This document shows positions 1 through 6,107 of a DNA stretch of 7,093 nt, one piece after another; positions within the stretch are counted from its first letter, which is position 1, and each line of letters begins with the position of its first letter. The position numbers and the translations under genes were made by a program. This DNA comes from Desulfofustis sp. (GTDB lineage: Bacteria; Desulfobacterota; Desulfobulbia; Desulfobulbales; Desulfocapsaceae), in NCBI GenBank assembly GCA_030145365.1, contig JAQYVS010000005.1, forward strand, positions 1 through 7,093, written 5' to 3'. The notes beneath the pieces are model-generated. The model worked only from the letters and a program-made list of their open reading frames with translations. It was not told the DNA's origin and ran no database searches.

Positions 1-855
1 AACTTCCGGCGGAACACCTTTTACCGAAAAACCGATAAACCGTGCCATCGGGTCTTTACCGATCTTTTTCAAATAATCTTCAGACACGACCAGTGAAACG
101 GCTGCGCCATCAGTCATCTGAGAGGAATTGCCGGCGGTAACCGGACCGCCCAATTTGAAAACCGGTTTTAACTTGCTCAAGGTTTCAAGTGTCGTTCCAG
201 CTCTGACACCATCGTCAACGTCCACCTCCTGCATAGTCTTGCTGATTTTACCGTTTACCAGCGTGGTTCGTTCAACGGGTACCGGGATAGTTTCGTCTTT
301 AAATCTCCCCTCTTCAATGGCTGCGGCAGCTTTGGCATGACTGCCAGAAGCAAAAGCGTCCATTGCCTGACGGTCAATCCCGTACTTCTCTGCTACCAGC
401 TCGGCAGTTATTCCCATGGAAGAGTATGATTCCGGCCATTCAACTGCAAGTCCAGGGTTGGAACTGAATTTAAGACCGCCAAGCGGAACTGAAGACATCG
501 ACTCAACACCGCCGGCAATAATACAGTCGGCAAATCCAAGCATGACCCGTTCTGATGCCGTGGCAATCGTCTGCAAACCGGATGAGCAGAAGCGGTTGAT
601 TGTCTGGCCCGGGACTTCAACCGGCAAACCAGCTTTCATGGCCGCGATGCGGCCGATATTCATGCCCTGCTCCGCTTCTGGAAAAGCACAGCCGAGATAG
701 ACGTCGTCGACCGTCATCGGCTCTATACCGGTTCGCTCCAACAGTCCTTTGATAGCTGTTGCTGCAAGATCGTCGGGCCTCATGTCCTTGAAATTCCCTT
801 TGTTCGCCCGGCAGCCTGGAGTCCGGTAACTTGCCAGAATATAGGCTGTTTTCAT
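1..855 (-). CDS. fadA: 3-ketoacyl-CoA thiolase (acetyl-CoA acyltransferase), C-terminus cut off by window edge
   Basis: Thiolase cleaving 3-ketoacyl-CoA with CoA to acetyl-CoA plus an acyl-CoA two carbons shorter, the last step of beta-oxidation; expected to be cytoplasmic. I translated 285 codons from the ATG at 855; the frame stays open to position 1. The nucleophilic cysteine is Cys90 in INRFCSSGLQ, followed by the thiolase signature IIAGGVESMSS (112-122) and VTAGNSSQMTDGAA (239-252). The family is about 390-430 residues, so roughly 100-140 are missing, including the expected GHP histidine and the CxG cysteine; these could not be checked. The FCSSGLQ context resembles degradative (FadA/ACAA1-type) rather than biosynthetic PhaA-type thiolases, which is knowledge from memory. 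An AGAGGT Shine-Dalgarno at 866-861 sits five bases before the ATG. It is the third gene of the operon, 42 bases after the fused dehydrogenase/hydratase. The family is near certain; exact chain-length preference is not known. Confidence 0.93.
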   Translation of the reverse strand, partial: MKTAYILASYRTPGCRANKGNFKDMRPDDLAATAIKGLLERTGIEPMTVDDVYLGCAFPEAEQGMNIGRIAAMKAGLPVEVPGQTINRFCSSGLQTIATASERVMLGFADCIIAGGVESMSSVPLGGLKFSSNPGLAVEWPESYSSMGITAELVAEKYGIDRQAMDAFASGSHAKAAAAIEEGRFKDETIPVPVERTTLVNGKISKTMQEVDVDDGVRAGTTLETLSKLKPVFKLGGPVTAGNSSQMTDGAAVSLVVSEDYLKKIGKDPMARFIGFSVKGVPPEV

Positions 856-897
856 AAGATACCTCTTTGCTGAGTCGTTTGATGATGGTGATGCTGA

Positions 898-3285
898 TTA
901 ATTTCGCAGCGGTTTGCCGGTCTTAAGCATATGCTGAATACGCTCAGCCGTCTTTTTATTGGTGCACAACTTCAAGAAATTCTCCCTTTCCAGTTTCAGC
1001 AGGTACTCTTCACTGATAATGGTTCCGGGATTAACATCACCACCGCAGATAACATCGGCAATAATTCCGCCCATTTCTGCCTCGTATTCAGTGATGAACT
1101 GACCCATTTTCATATTCCAGAGCTGACTTTTGATGCTTGCTGCAACATCCCGGCCCGGTGCTGCAATATCTTTACGGAGTTGTTTCGGTCGATAATTTGC
1201 GGCCAGTGCCATTACATTCTGTTTGGCATCGCCGATCAATCGATCCAGGTCCATACTCAGACTATCGCCACGGCGCATATAGCCCATCCCCATCAACTCG
1301 GCCGCTCCCATGGAAACCTGGGCCATGGCGATCTGTTTGAAACTTTTGAAAATGAAGGGCTGAACATCGGTCTCATATTGAGCCGCCAGATCTACCGCCC
1401 GAATGCACATCTCCTTGATTCCACCACCTGCCGGCAGAAGCCCGACACCGATCTCAACCAACCCCATATAGGTCTCTGCATAAGCGTTGATTCGATCAGC
1501 ATGCAGGCAGAATTCACAGCCTCCTCCAAGGGTCATATTAAAGGGTGCGGCCACCACTGGTACTTTTGCGTATTTTACAGCCATGGTGGCTTTCTGGAAG
1601 GACCTGACCACCATATCAATATCTTCAAGAGCGCCTTCGGCAAGGGCGACGGCCAGCAGCATCAGATTGGCGCCGACCGAGAAATTAGCGCCGCGATTGG
1701 CGATAACCAGTCCGACTCCGTCATCTTCCGCCCGTTTTATGGCGCGATGGGTCATAGCCAGGATATCACCGCTGATGGCATTCATTTTAGAGTGGAACTC
1801 AAAGCAGAAAACCCCGTCGCCAAGATCGATTACCGTCGAGTTTGCGTTCTTCTCAACAATAGTGTTGCCTCGTTTCAGAACCTCGATATCGATCTGCCCT
1901 TCCGGCAAATCAACCGGCTTATACTGCCCTGCAGCGATATCATAAAATTCTTTGAATCCCTCTTCGCTGAAGCGATAAAACGATTCAATACCTGCCAACC
2001 ACTCGGGGACGTTCACACCGTCTTTTGACGCCTGTTTGATAAATGATTCCACTCCAATCGCATCAAGCATCTCAAACGGTCCAAGTTCCCAGTTGAACCC
2101 CCATTTCATTGCATTGTCGATATTGACCACATCATCGGCAATTTCAGGGATCCGGTTGATGGTATAAATCAGGGTGTCCCGAATTGTTTTCCAACCATAT
2201 TCTGCACCTCGGTCGCCGCCGTTTATTACCGCACGAATCCGCTGCCGAGGATCATCCACCTGTTTGACCATCTGGACTGAGGCAAATTTTGGCTTCTGCA
2301 GCGGTTTATATTCACCACTGTTGTAGTCGTAGTAGAAAATCTGCCGTTTGCCATCGACCATCTCCTTTTTATAAAAGCCCTGTCTGGTCTTGTTGCCGAG
2401 CTTCTTCTCGCTGATCATTTTGGCCATAAACTCCGGTAACTTAAAGACGTCCCGTTCCTCATCGCCGGGCAGCAGGTCATACGAGTTGGTACCCACGTGA
2501 GCCAACACATCAAGCCCAACTAGATCGGCGGTCCTGAAGGCTGCGCTTTTGGGCCTGGCAGTGGCAGGCCCAGCCACTGAATCAACCTCTTCAACTGTCA
2601 TTTTCATATCGAGCATATGCTGCATGCCTTTGTAAATCGCATACACACCGATACGGTTGGCAATGAAATTGGCAGTATCTTTTGCGTAAACAATTCCTTT
2701 GCCGAGTCGACGGCTGATAAAATCAGCCATGCCTGAGACAATTTCAGGATCTGCACCGCTGCACGGAACGATTTCCATCAATCTCATGTATCGGGGCGGA
2801 TTGAAAAAATGGGTTACTAGAAAGCGTTTTTGCACCTCAACCGGTAGTGCTTTGGCCATTTCATTGACCGACAAACCACTGGTGTTTGAAGATAGAATCG
2901 CATGGGATGATAGGTGAGGGACTATCGATTCAAACAGACTGAGCTTGATAGCCATATTTTCAATGACCACTTCGATAACCCAATCGCATTCTGACAATTT
3001 CTTTAGATCATCCTCGAGGTTGCCGACTTCAATGCGCCCGGCATACTCCTTGAGATACAGTGGTGCCGGCTTCATCTTGAGCAGTCCCTGCAATCCGTTT
3101 GCAGCAATTTTATTTCGCACTTCCGGGCTTTCAAGCGTCAGGCCTTTGGCCTTCTCTTTATCTGTCAGTTCCTTTGGGACAATATCGAGCATCAGGACTT
3201 CCAGCCCGCCGTTGGCAAGATGTGCGGCGATTGTGGCGCCCATAACCCCGGCACCGAGTACGGCAACACGATTAATCCGAATCAT
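898..3285 (-). CDS. fadN: Bifunctional 3-hydroxyacyl-CoA dehydrogenase / enoyl-CoA hydratase, FadN-type domain order
   Basis: A 795-residue fusion carrying two consecutive beta-oxidation steps: hydration of trans-2-enoyl-CoA and NAD-dependent oxidation of 3-hydroxyacyl-CoA. The N-terminal Rossmann domain has GAGVMG (11-16). Dehydrogenase catalytic residues are visible: SNTSGL (133-138), His159 in THFFNPP, Glu171 and the NRI motif at 210-212. C-terminal dehydrogenase domains fill roughly 200-450. The crotonase domain spans about 475-680, with oxyanion-hole elements NFSVGANL (534-541) and LGGGCE (586-591). Its two catalytic glutamates are Glu591 and Glu611, spaced 20 residues apart as in rat enoyl-CoA hydratase (144/164). 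A helical tail follows (690-795). Dehydrogenase first and hydratase second is the reverse of E. coli FadB and matches Bacillus subtilis FadN (about 789 residues). The ATG overlaps the upstream TGA (ATGA, 3285-3282), and GGAGAA at 3296-3291 is its Shine-Dalgarno. Both active sites look intact. The symbol is by domain architecture; orthology was not tested. Confidence 0.93.
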   Translation of the reverse strand: MIRINRVAVLGAGVMGATIAAHLANGGLEVLMLDIVPKELTDKEKAKGLTLESPEVRNKIAANGLQGLLKMKPAPLYLKEYAGRIEVGNLEDDLKKLSECDWVIEVVIENMAIKLSLFESIVPHLSSHAILSSNTSGLSVNEMAKALPVEVQKRFLVTHFFNPPRYMRLMEIVPCSGADPEIVSGMADFISRRLGKGIVYAKDTANFIANRIGVYAIYKGMQHMLDMKMTVEEVDSVAGPATARPKSAAFRTADLVGLDVLAHVGTNSYDLLPGDEERDVFKLPEFMAKMISEKKLGNKTRQGFYKKEMVDGKRQIFYYDYNSGEYKPLQKPKFASVQMVKQVDDPRQRIRAVINGGDRGAEYGWKTIRDTLIYTINRIPEIADDVVNIDNAMKWGFNWELGPFEMLDAIGVESFIKQASKDGVNVPEWLAGIESFYRFSEEGFKEFYDIAAGQYKPVDLPEGQIDIEVLKRGNTIVEKNANSTVIDLGDGVFCFEFHSKMNAISGDILAMTHRAIKRAEDDGVGLVIANRGANFSVGANLMLLAVALAEGALEDIDMVVRSFQKATMAVKYAKVPVVAAPFNMTLGGGCEFCLHADRINAYAETYMGLVEIGVGLLPAGGGIKEMCIRAVDLAAQYETDVQPFIFKSFKQIAMAQVSMGAAELMGMGYMRRGDSLSMDLDRLIGDAKQNVMALAANYRPKQLRKDIAAPGRDVAASIKSQLWNMKMGQFITEYEAEMGGIIADVICGGDVNPGTIISEEYLLKLERENFLKLCTNKKTAERIQHMLKTGKPLRN

Positions 3286-5138
3286 TTGATTTCTCCGTCA
3301 GCGGATTTGGATTTAAATACCAAACCGTTTTCTTTGCTCATATACAATTCATCCACGATTGCTTTGTATTTGCTGTAAATCTCTTTACGTTTCAGCTTCA
3401 GTGTCGGTGTCAGCTCCCCTCCGGTTATCGAGAAATCCCGGGGTATCAGAGCAAAATATTTAATAGTGGAGTAGGAAGGAAGTTTTCTATTAAGCTCGGC
3501 GATACGTTCCGTGTACAACTGGGTGATCCGCTTGCTTTTTACCAGCTCATAGATATCGATATAATCGAGTTTTTCTTCCCGGCTGAAATCGATCAGACGC
3601 TCGATATTGGGGGTCAGCAACGCCACCAGATATGGTTTGCGATCACCGAAAACAATGGCCTGGGATATGTACTTGTCGAGTTTGAGCTCAATTTCGATCG
3701 GCTGAGGGGCTATGTTCTTGCCACCGGCGGTTACAATAATTTCTTTTTTGCGATCAACGATATAGACAAATCCTTCCTCATCGATCCGGGCGATATCCCC
3801 GGTCTTGAACCAGCCATCCTCAAAGGTTTCGGCCGTTGCTTTCTCATTTTTAAAATAACCATGCATAACCTGTGGTCCCTTTGCCAGGAGCTCACCGTCA
3901 CTTGCTACCTTCAGCTCAGTTTCATCGACCTTTTTACCGACCGAGTCGAAGCGAACGTCCTTGAGACTGCACAGAGACAGGACTGGACTCGTCTCCGTCA
4001 AACCATAACCGTTTAAAACCGGTATGCCTATTGCCCACATGAATTCGTTGATTGTCTTATCAAGGGGGGCGCCTCCGCAGATCATTCCTCTCAATCTTCC
4101 GCCGAAACGAGCCCTGACTTTTTTAAAAACCAATCGATCATAGATACGGTATTTTAATGCCAGTATTCCTAACGGCTCTTTGGTTACATATTTTTTATTC
4201 ACATATTCCCTGCCGATTTTTACCGCCTGGTGAAACAGGCTTTTGCGCAAGGGACTCATCTGGTGAACACTTTCATGGATGCGGGAATACACTTTTTCGA
4301 AAAGCCTCGGTACGCTTATCATAAACGTAGGTCTGATCTCGGCCATGTTTTCTACTACCTTTTTGACATCCTCAGCAAAGGCGATGTGTATACCGGTCAA
4401 CAGCGACACATAATATCCGCCGGTTCTTTCCAGAATGTGACTCAATGGCAGAAAACTGAGGAATATCTCTTCCTTATAAAGCCCACCAATTCGCTTTATA
4501 CCGTAATAGGCGTTGCTGATCACATTGTACTGAGAAAGCACAACTCCTTTCGGCGGCCCCGTAGTACCAGATGTGTAAATTACCGTCAGGATATCATCAT
4601 GGGTAATCTGAGCAATTTTGTCTTCGATGTGCTTTTTCTCTTCTTCACTCAACGGAGAGGATACTTCTGAAAGCTGGTACTGGGTGTAAACGGGGAACGA
4701 TCTATCTCCCATAAAGCGTTCGTAAGAGATTACCAGTTCAACGTTGGGTATCTCTTCTCGCACTTCAAGCAGTTTTTCGTATTGGGCTTTGGTGGAAACA
4801 AATACGATCTTGGCTTCACAATGGTTGAGAATGTAGGCAGCCTGGGAACCGGTATTTGTCGCGTAGATGGGTACCGGGATTCCCCGTCCGCTCTGAATTC
4901 CGAAATCGGAAATCGCCCAACCCAGCCTGTTTTCAGAGAAAATTGCAACTTTGTCACCCGGCTTCATGCCGACCTTGCACAAACCGCGGGCGAGTAACAG
5001 CACCCGTTCATAAAACTCTTCGTAGGTCAATGACAGGAAGGACCCGTGCTTTTTATAGCTGATTGCCGTCCGATCGGACAATCGGTTGGCATTTTCTTTA
5101 AGTATTGCCGGAACTGACTGATACGAAAGAAAATTCAT
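3282..5138 (-). CDS. fadD: Long-chain fatty-acid--CoA ligase (AMP-forming acyl-CoA synthetase)
   Basis: Activates a fatty acid with ATP and CoA to acyl-CoA, AMP and pyrophosphate, feeding the two downstream genes. Adenylate-forming enzyme motifs are in order on the 618-residue form: P-loop YTSGTTGPPKG (188-198), NGYGLTETSP (376-385), WFKTGDIA (443-450), VDRKKEIIVTAGGKNIAP (461-478) and the C-terminal TPTLKLKRK (577-585), where Lys581 is the likely catalytic lysine of the mobile domain. Length and the linker around the TPTLKLKR motif fit the long-chain (ACSL/FadD15-like) branch rather than acetyl-CoA synthetase. An in-frame GTG at 5162 would add eight residues but has no Shine-Dalgarno; the ATG at 5138 follows AGGAG by five bases, so I chose it. 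No signal peptide or membrane helix is obvious; such enzymes are usually cytoplasmic or peripheral to the inner membrane. It is the first gene of the operon and overlaps the next one by four bases. Substrate chain length is inferred from the family. Confidence 0.94.
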   Translation of the reverse strand: MNFLSYQSVPAILKENANRLSDRTAISYKKHGSFLSLTYEEFYERVLLLARGLCKVGMKPGDKVAIFSENRLGWAISDFGIQSGRGIPVPIYATNTGSQAAYILNHCEAKIVFVSTKAQYEKLLEVREEIPNVELVISYERFMGDRSFPVYTQYQLSEVSSPLSEEEKKHIEDKIAQITHDDILTVIYTSGTTGPPKGVVLSQYNVISNAYYGIKRIGGLYKEEIFLSFLPLSHILERTGGYYVSLLTGIHIAFAEDVKKVVENMAEIRPTFMISVPRLFEKVYSRIHESVHQMSPLRKSLFHQAVKIGREYVNKKYVTKEPLGILALKYRIYDRLVFKKVRARFGGRLRGMICGGAPLDKTINEFMWAIGIPVLNGYGLTETSPVLSLCSLKDVRFDSVGKKVDETELKVASDGELLAKGPQVMHGYFKNEKATAETFEDGWFKTGDIARIDEEGFVYIVDRKKEIIVTAGGKNIAPQPIEIELKLDKYISQAIVFGDRKPYLVALLTPNIERLIDFSREEKLDYIDIYELVKSKRITQLYTERIAELNRKLPSYSTIKYFALIPRDFSITGGELTPTLKLKRKEIYSKYKAIVDELYMSKENGLVFKSKSADGEIK

Positions 5139-5142
5139 GTTT

Positions 5143-5148
5143 TCTCCT
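5143..5148 (-). promoter_or_regulatory. Shine-Dalgarno deciding the fadD start
   Basis: AGGAGA on the minus strand, with the AGGAG core five bases before the ATG at 5138-5136. The alternative GTG at 5162 has no comparable site upstream, and the AGGAG would lie inside that longer reading frame. This favours the 618-residue product over the 626-residue one. Confidence 0.8.
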
Positions 5149-5193
5149 GTCAACAAGTCCACTTCACGGTATTAAGGGCTTTCTACTATTGTA

Positions 5194-5207
5194 TCACAAA
5201 CCTGTGA
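5194..5207. promoter_or_regulatory. Palindrome at predicted fad transcription start, possible operator
   Basis: TCACA-aacc-TGTGA is a perfect 5-bp inverted repeat with a 4-bp centre. It begins five bases downstream of the predicted -10 box and covers the predicted start point. A repressor bound there would block the fad promoter, as expected for a fatty-acid-responsive regulator, but no regulator gene is visible in the window. The arms are short, so chance is possible. Confidence 0.35.
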
Positions 5208-5211
5208 CCTC

Positions 5212-5240
5212 TGTATAGATTACCTTTACGTTTAAGTCAA
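5212..5240 (-). promoter_or_regulatory. Sigma70-like promoter of the fad operon
   Basis: Reading the minus strand, TTGACT (5240-5235; five of six to TTGACA) is followed after exactly 17 bases by TATACA (5217-5212; four of six to TATAAT, including the leading TATA). The predicted transcription start is near 5205, giving a 5' leader of roughly 67 nucleotides before the fadD ATG. It is the best promoter-like pair I found in the gap and sits in the right place. Not experimentally supported. Confidence 0.65.
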
Positions 5241-5286
5241 ATAGAAAAACGTACAGATCAGCCTGCCAGGGAATTCTCTAACAAAT

Positions 5287-5310
5287 TTCAGTAGCTCAGG
5301 TTTTACTGAA
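5287..5310. repeat. Inverted repeat, 7-bp arms
   Basis: TTCAGTA (5287-5293) and TACTGAA (5304-5310) are perfect inverted arms around a 10-base loop, extendable by one G-T wobble. It lies upstream of the fad promoter. On the minus strand it is followed by ATTTGTT, which is only mildly T-rich, so a weak terminator for the upstream gene or a regulator site are both possible. Low GC makes the stem weak. Confidence 0.3.
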
Positions 5311-5508
5311 CTTATTATCTATATATTAAGATGTTTATGGTGAATATCTGGAACACAAGAGACAGGAAATAATTGTTGATATGAGCAGATATATTTTACG
5401 GACCCTAATCTTCACAGTATTTACGTAAAGAAAAGATATTTTTCTCAACAGTTCATGGGTAAGCATCTAACATAATTGATTATGACAGAAAATCATCAGG
5501 GATACACT

Positions 5509-5538
5509 ACCCGGGCATGCCCGGATAAACACCGGGTG
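5509..5538. repeat. GC-rich palindrome cluster downstream of the small membrane-protein gene
   Basis: CCGGGCATGCCCGG (5511-5524) is a perfect 14-bp palindrome. It is followed by CACCGGGTG (5530-5538), itself a 9-bp hyphenated palindrome. CCCGG at 5520-5524 can also pair with CCGGG at 5532-5536 over a 7-base loop, and ACCCGG at 5509-5514 with CCGGGT at 5532-5537, so alternative hairpins compete. It starts about 30 bases past the stop codon of the minus-strand gene at 5569. No T-tract follows on either strand, so it is not a classical intrinsic terminator. It could protect the 3' end, act in termination with Rho, or be a protein site. Confidence 0.5.
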
Positions 5539-5568
5539 AGCGAACATCTGCAGGTTTCTCTATCAAAA

Positions 5569-5931
5569 TCAACGATACATGAGAGGATTACAATTTTTTA
5601 TTGTCACTTTACCCTGCAGCATACTACCTTTTGAATATTCACTGAAAATACAACTGTTTGTTTTGGGGTCATAGTTCTCCACCCACAAATTATCATCTTT
5701 CCATGTTGCGGTGATATGGCGATAGCCATCCGGTACCTGGATGGTCATGACGCCGCCGTATCGTTTAACAAAAACTTGTTGTAAACCAAAGTAATAGATT
5801 CCCCAGAATATCAACAGCAGACCTGCTGAAGCAATAAAGGCAACTCTCATTTTCTCAGCTTTTATGCCAACTCCGTAGAGAACCCCGCCGACCATCAGCA
5901 CAACAACAGACCAGTATACATAAGTAATCAT
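5569..5931 (-). CDS. Unrecognised 120-residue protein with two membrane helices and a cysteine-pair domain
   Basis: I do not recognise this protein and give no function. Hydrophobic segments at about residues 4-22 and 29-51 look like two transmembrane helices, joined by a short basic loop (KAEKMR, 24-29). By the positive-inside rule that loop is cytoplasmic, which would place both termini in the periplasm (inference). Residues 60-117 form a polar, probably beta-rich domain with a VPDGYRHITATW stretch (67-78) and two cysteines, Cys94 and Cys114, that could form a disulfide there. A strong Shine-Dalgarno, AAGGAGG (5947-5941), lies nine bases before the ATG, and the frame ends at a TGA (5571-5569), so it is very likely a real gene. 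It is same-strand with the fad operon but about 430 bases upstream and probably transcribed separately; it is divergent from the dehydrogenase gene starting at 6108. Confidence 0.78.
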   Translation of the reverse strand: MITYVYWSVVVLMVGGVLYGVGIKAEKMRVAFIASAGLLLIFWGIYYFGLQQVFVKRYGGVMTIQVPDGYRHITATWKDDNLWVENYDPKTNSCIFSEYSKGSMLQGKVTIKNCNPLMYR

Positions 5932-5982
5932 AGTTAATATCCTCCTTCACCTATTCTTGATTCATTACCTACTCTATACTAC

Positions 5983-6018
5983 CAATATGACGACCGATTG
6001 CAATATGACGGCGGATTG
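5983..6018. repeat. Two tandem 18-bp repeats between divergent genes
   Basis: Unit one (5983-6000) is CAATATGACGACCGATTG and unit two (6001-6018) is CAATATGACGGCGGATTG. They are directly adjacent and agree at 16 of 18 positions. Each begins CAAT and ends ATTG, so each is flanked by 4-bp inverted ends. An 18-bp period is somewhat under two helical turns. The arrangement suggests a pair of regulator-binding sites covering the candidate promoters of both flanking genes. The binding protein is not known. Confidence 0.7.
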
Positions 6019-6036
6019 TGTTTAAATAGATAAACA
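6019..6036. repeat. Inverted repeat abutting the tandem repeats
   Basis: TGTTTA (6019-6024) and TAAACA (6031-6036) are perfect 6-bp inverted arms with a 6-base centre. It starts at the base after the second 18-bp unit and overlaps the candidate plus-strand -10 box (6021-6026). It may be an additional operator for the dehydrogenase gene; AT-rich short dyads also arise by chance. Confidence 0.35.
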
Positions 6037-6107
6037 AAAACGGTAATTCCTGGTATCGTGAGTATCAATTTCAGCTATTCACGGCGACTTTTAACCCATA
6101 CATTCAT

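Larger units (their letters stand above)
5163..5568. other. AT-rich intergenic region, no convincing gene
   Basis: About 400 bases between the fad operon and the small membrane-protein gene. Beyond the promoter and operator listed separately, it holds a 7-bp inverted repeat (5287-5310), the palindrome TTTACGTAAA (5420-5429), an AT-rich dyad (5471-5484) and a GC-rich palindrome cluster (5509-5538). The longest reading frames I checked are 13-15 codons with weak or absent ribosome binding sites. I saw no tRNA-like fold or recognisable small RNA. Since both flanking genes are on the minus strand, the region must end one transcript and start another. Confidence 0.6.
5932..6107. promoter_or_regulatory. 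Divergent intergenic region with candidate back-to-back promoters
   Basis: This must hold the promoters of both flanking genes. TTGCAA at 5998-6003 is self-complementary and could act as a -35 box both ways. On the plus strand it is 17 bases from TTTAAA (6021-6026). On the minus strand it is 16 bases from TAGTAT (5981-5976), with TATAGA (5978-5973) as an alternative. Each box matches consensus at only about four of six positions, so these are weak candidates. The region also carries the 18-bp tandem repeat and a short inverted repeat. Confidence 0.4.

Noticed and set aside
128..700. Short open frames on both strands over the thiolase
   Set aside because: They overlap the thiolase, whose active-site cysteine and signature motifs are clear in its own frame.
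931..2028. Plus-strand open frame of 365 codons
   Set aside because: It lies entirely antisense to the dehydrogenase/hydratase gene, whose catalytic motifs are plainly conserved in the other strand; the antisense translation shows no family motif.
4230..4670. Plus-strand open frame of 146 codons
   Set aside because: Antisense shadow of the acyl-CoA synthetase, overlapping its conserved P-loop region, with no recognisable domain.
5194..5207. CRP-type binding site
   Set aside because: The half-sites TCACA and TGTGA are in the opposite order and spacing (N4) to the CRP consensus TGTGA-N6-TCACA.
5381..5428. 15-codon frame MSRYILRTLIFTVFT resembling the first residues of OppB/DppB-type permeases
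   Set aside because: Too short, with only a weak AGGA 13 bases upstream and no continuation in other frames; the resemblance is a generic basic-hydrophobic start.
5429..5445. A/T stem AGAAAA...TTTTCT as a terminator
   Set aside because: The stem is almost all A-T pairs and is followed by no T-tract on either strand.
5471..5484. AT-rich dyad CATAAT-TG-ATTATG
   Set aside because: Short, AT-rich and not next to a promoter or gene end I can support; likely chance.
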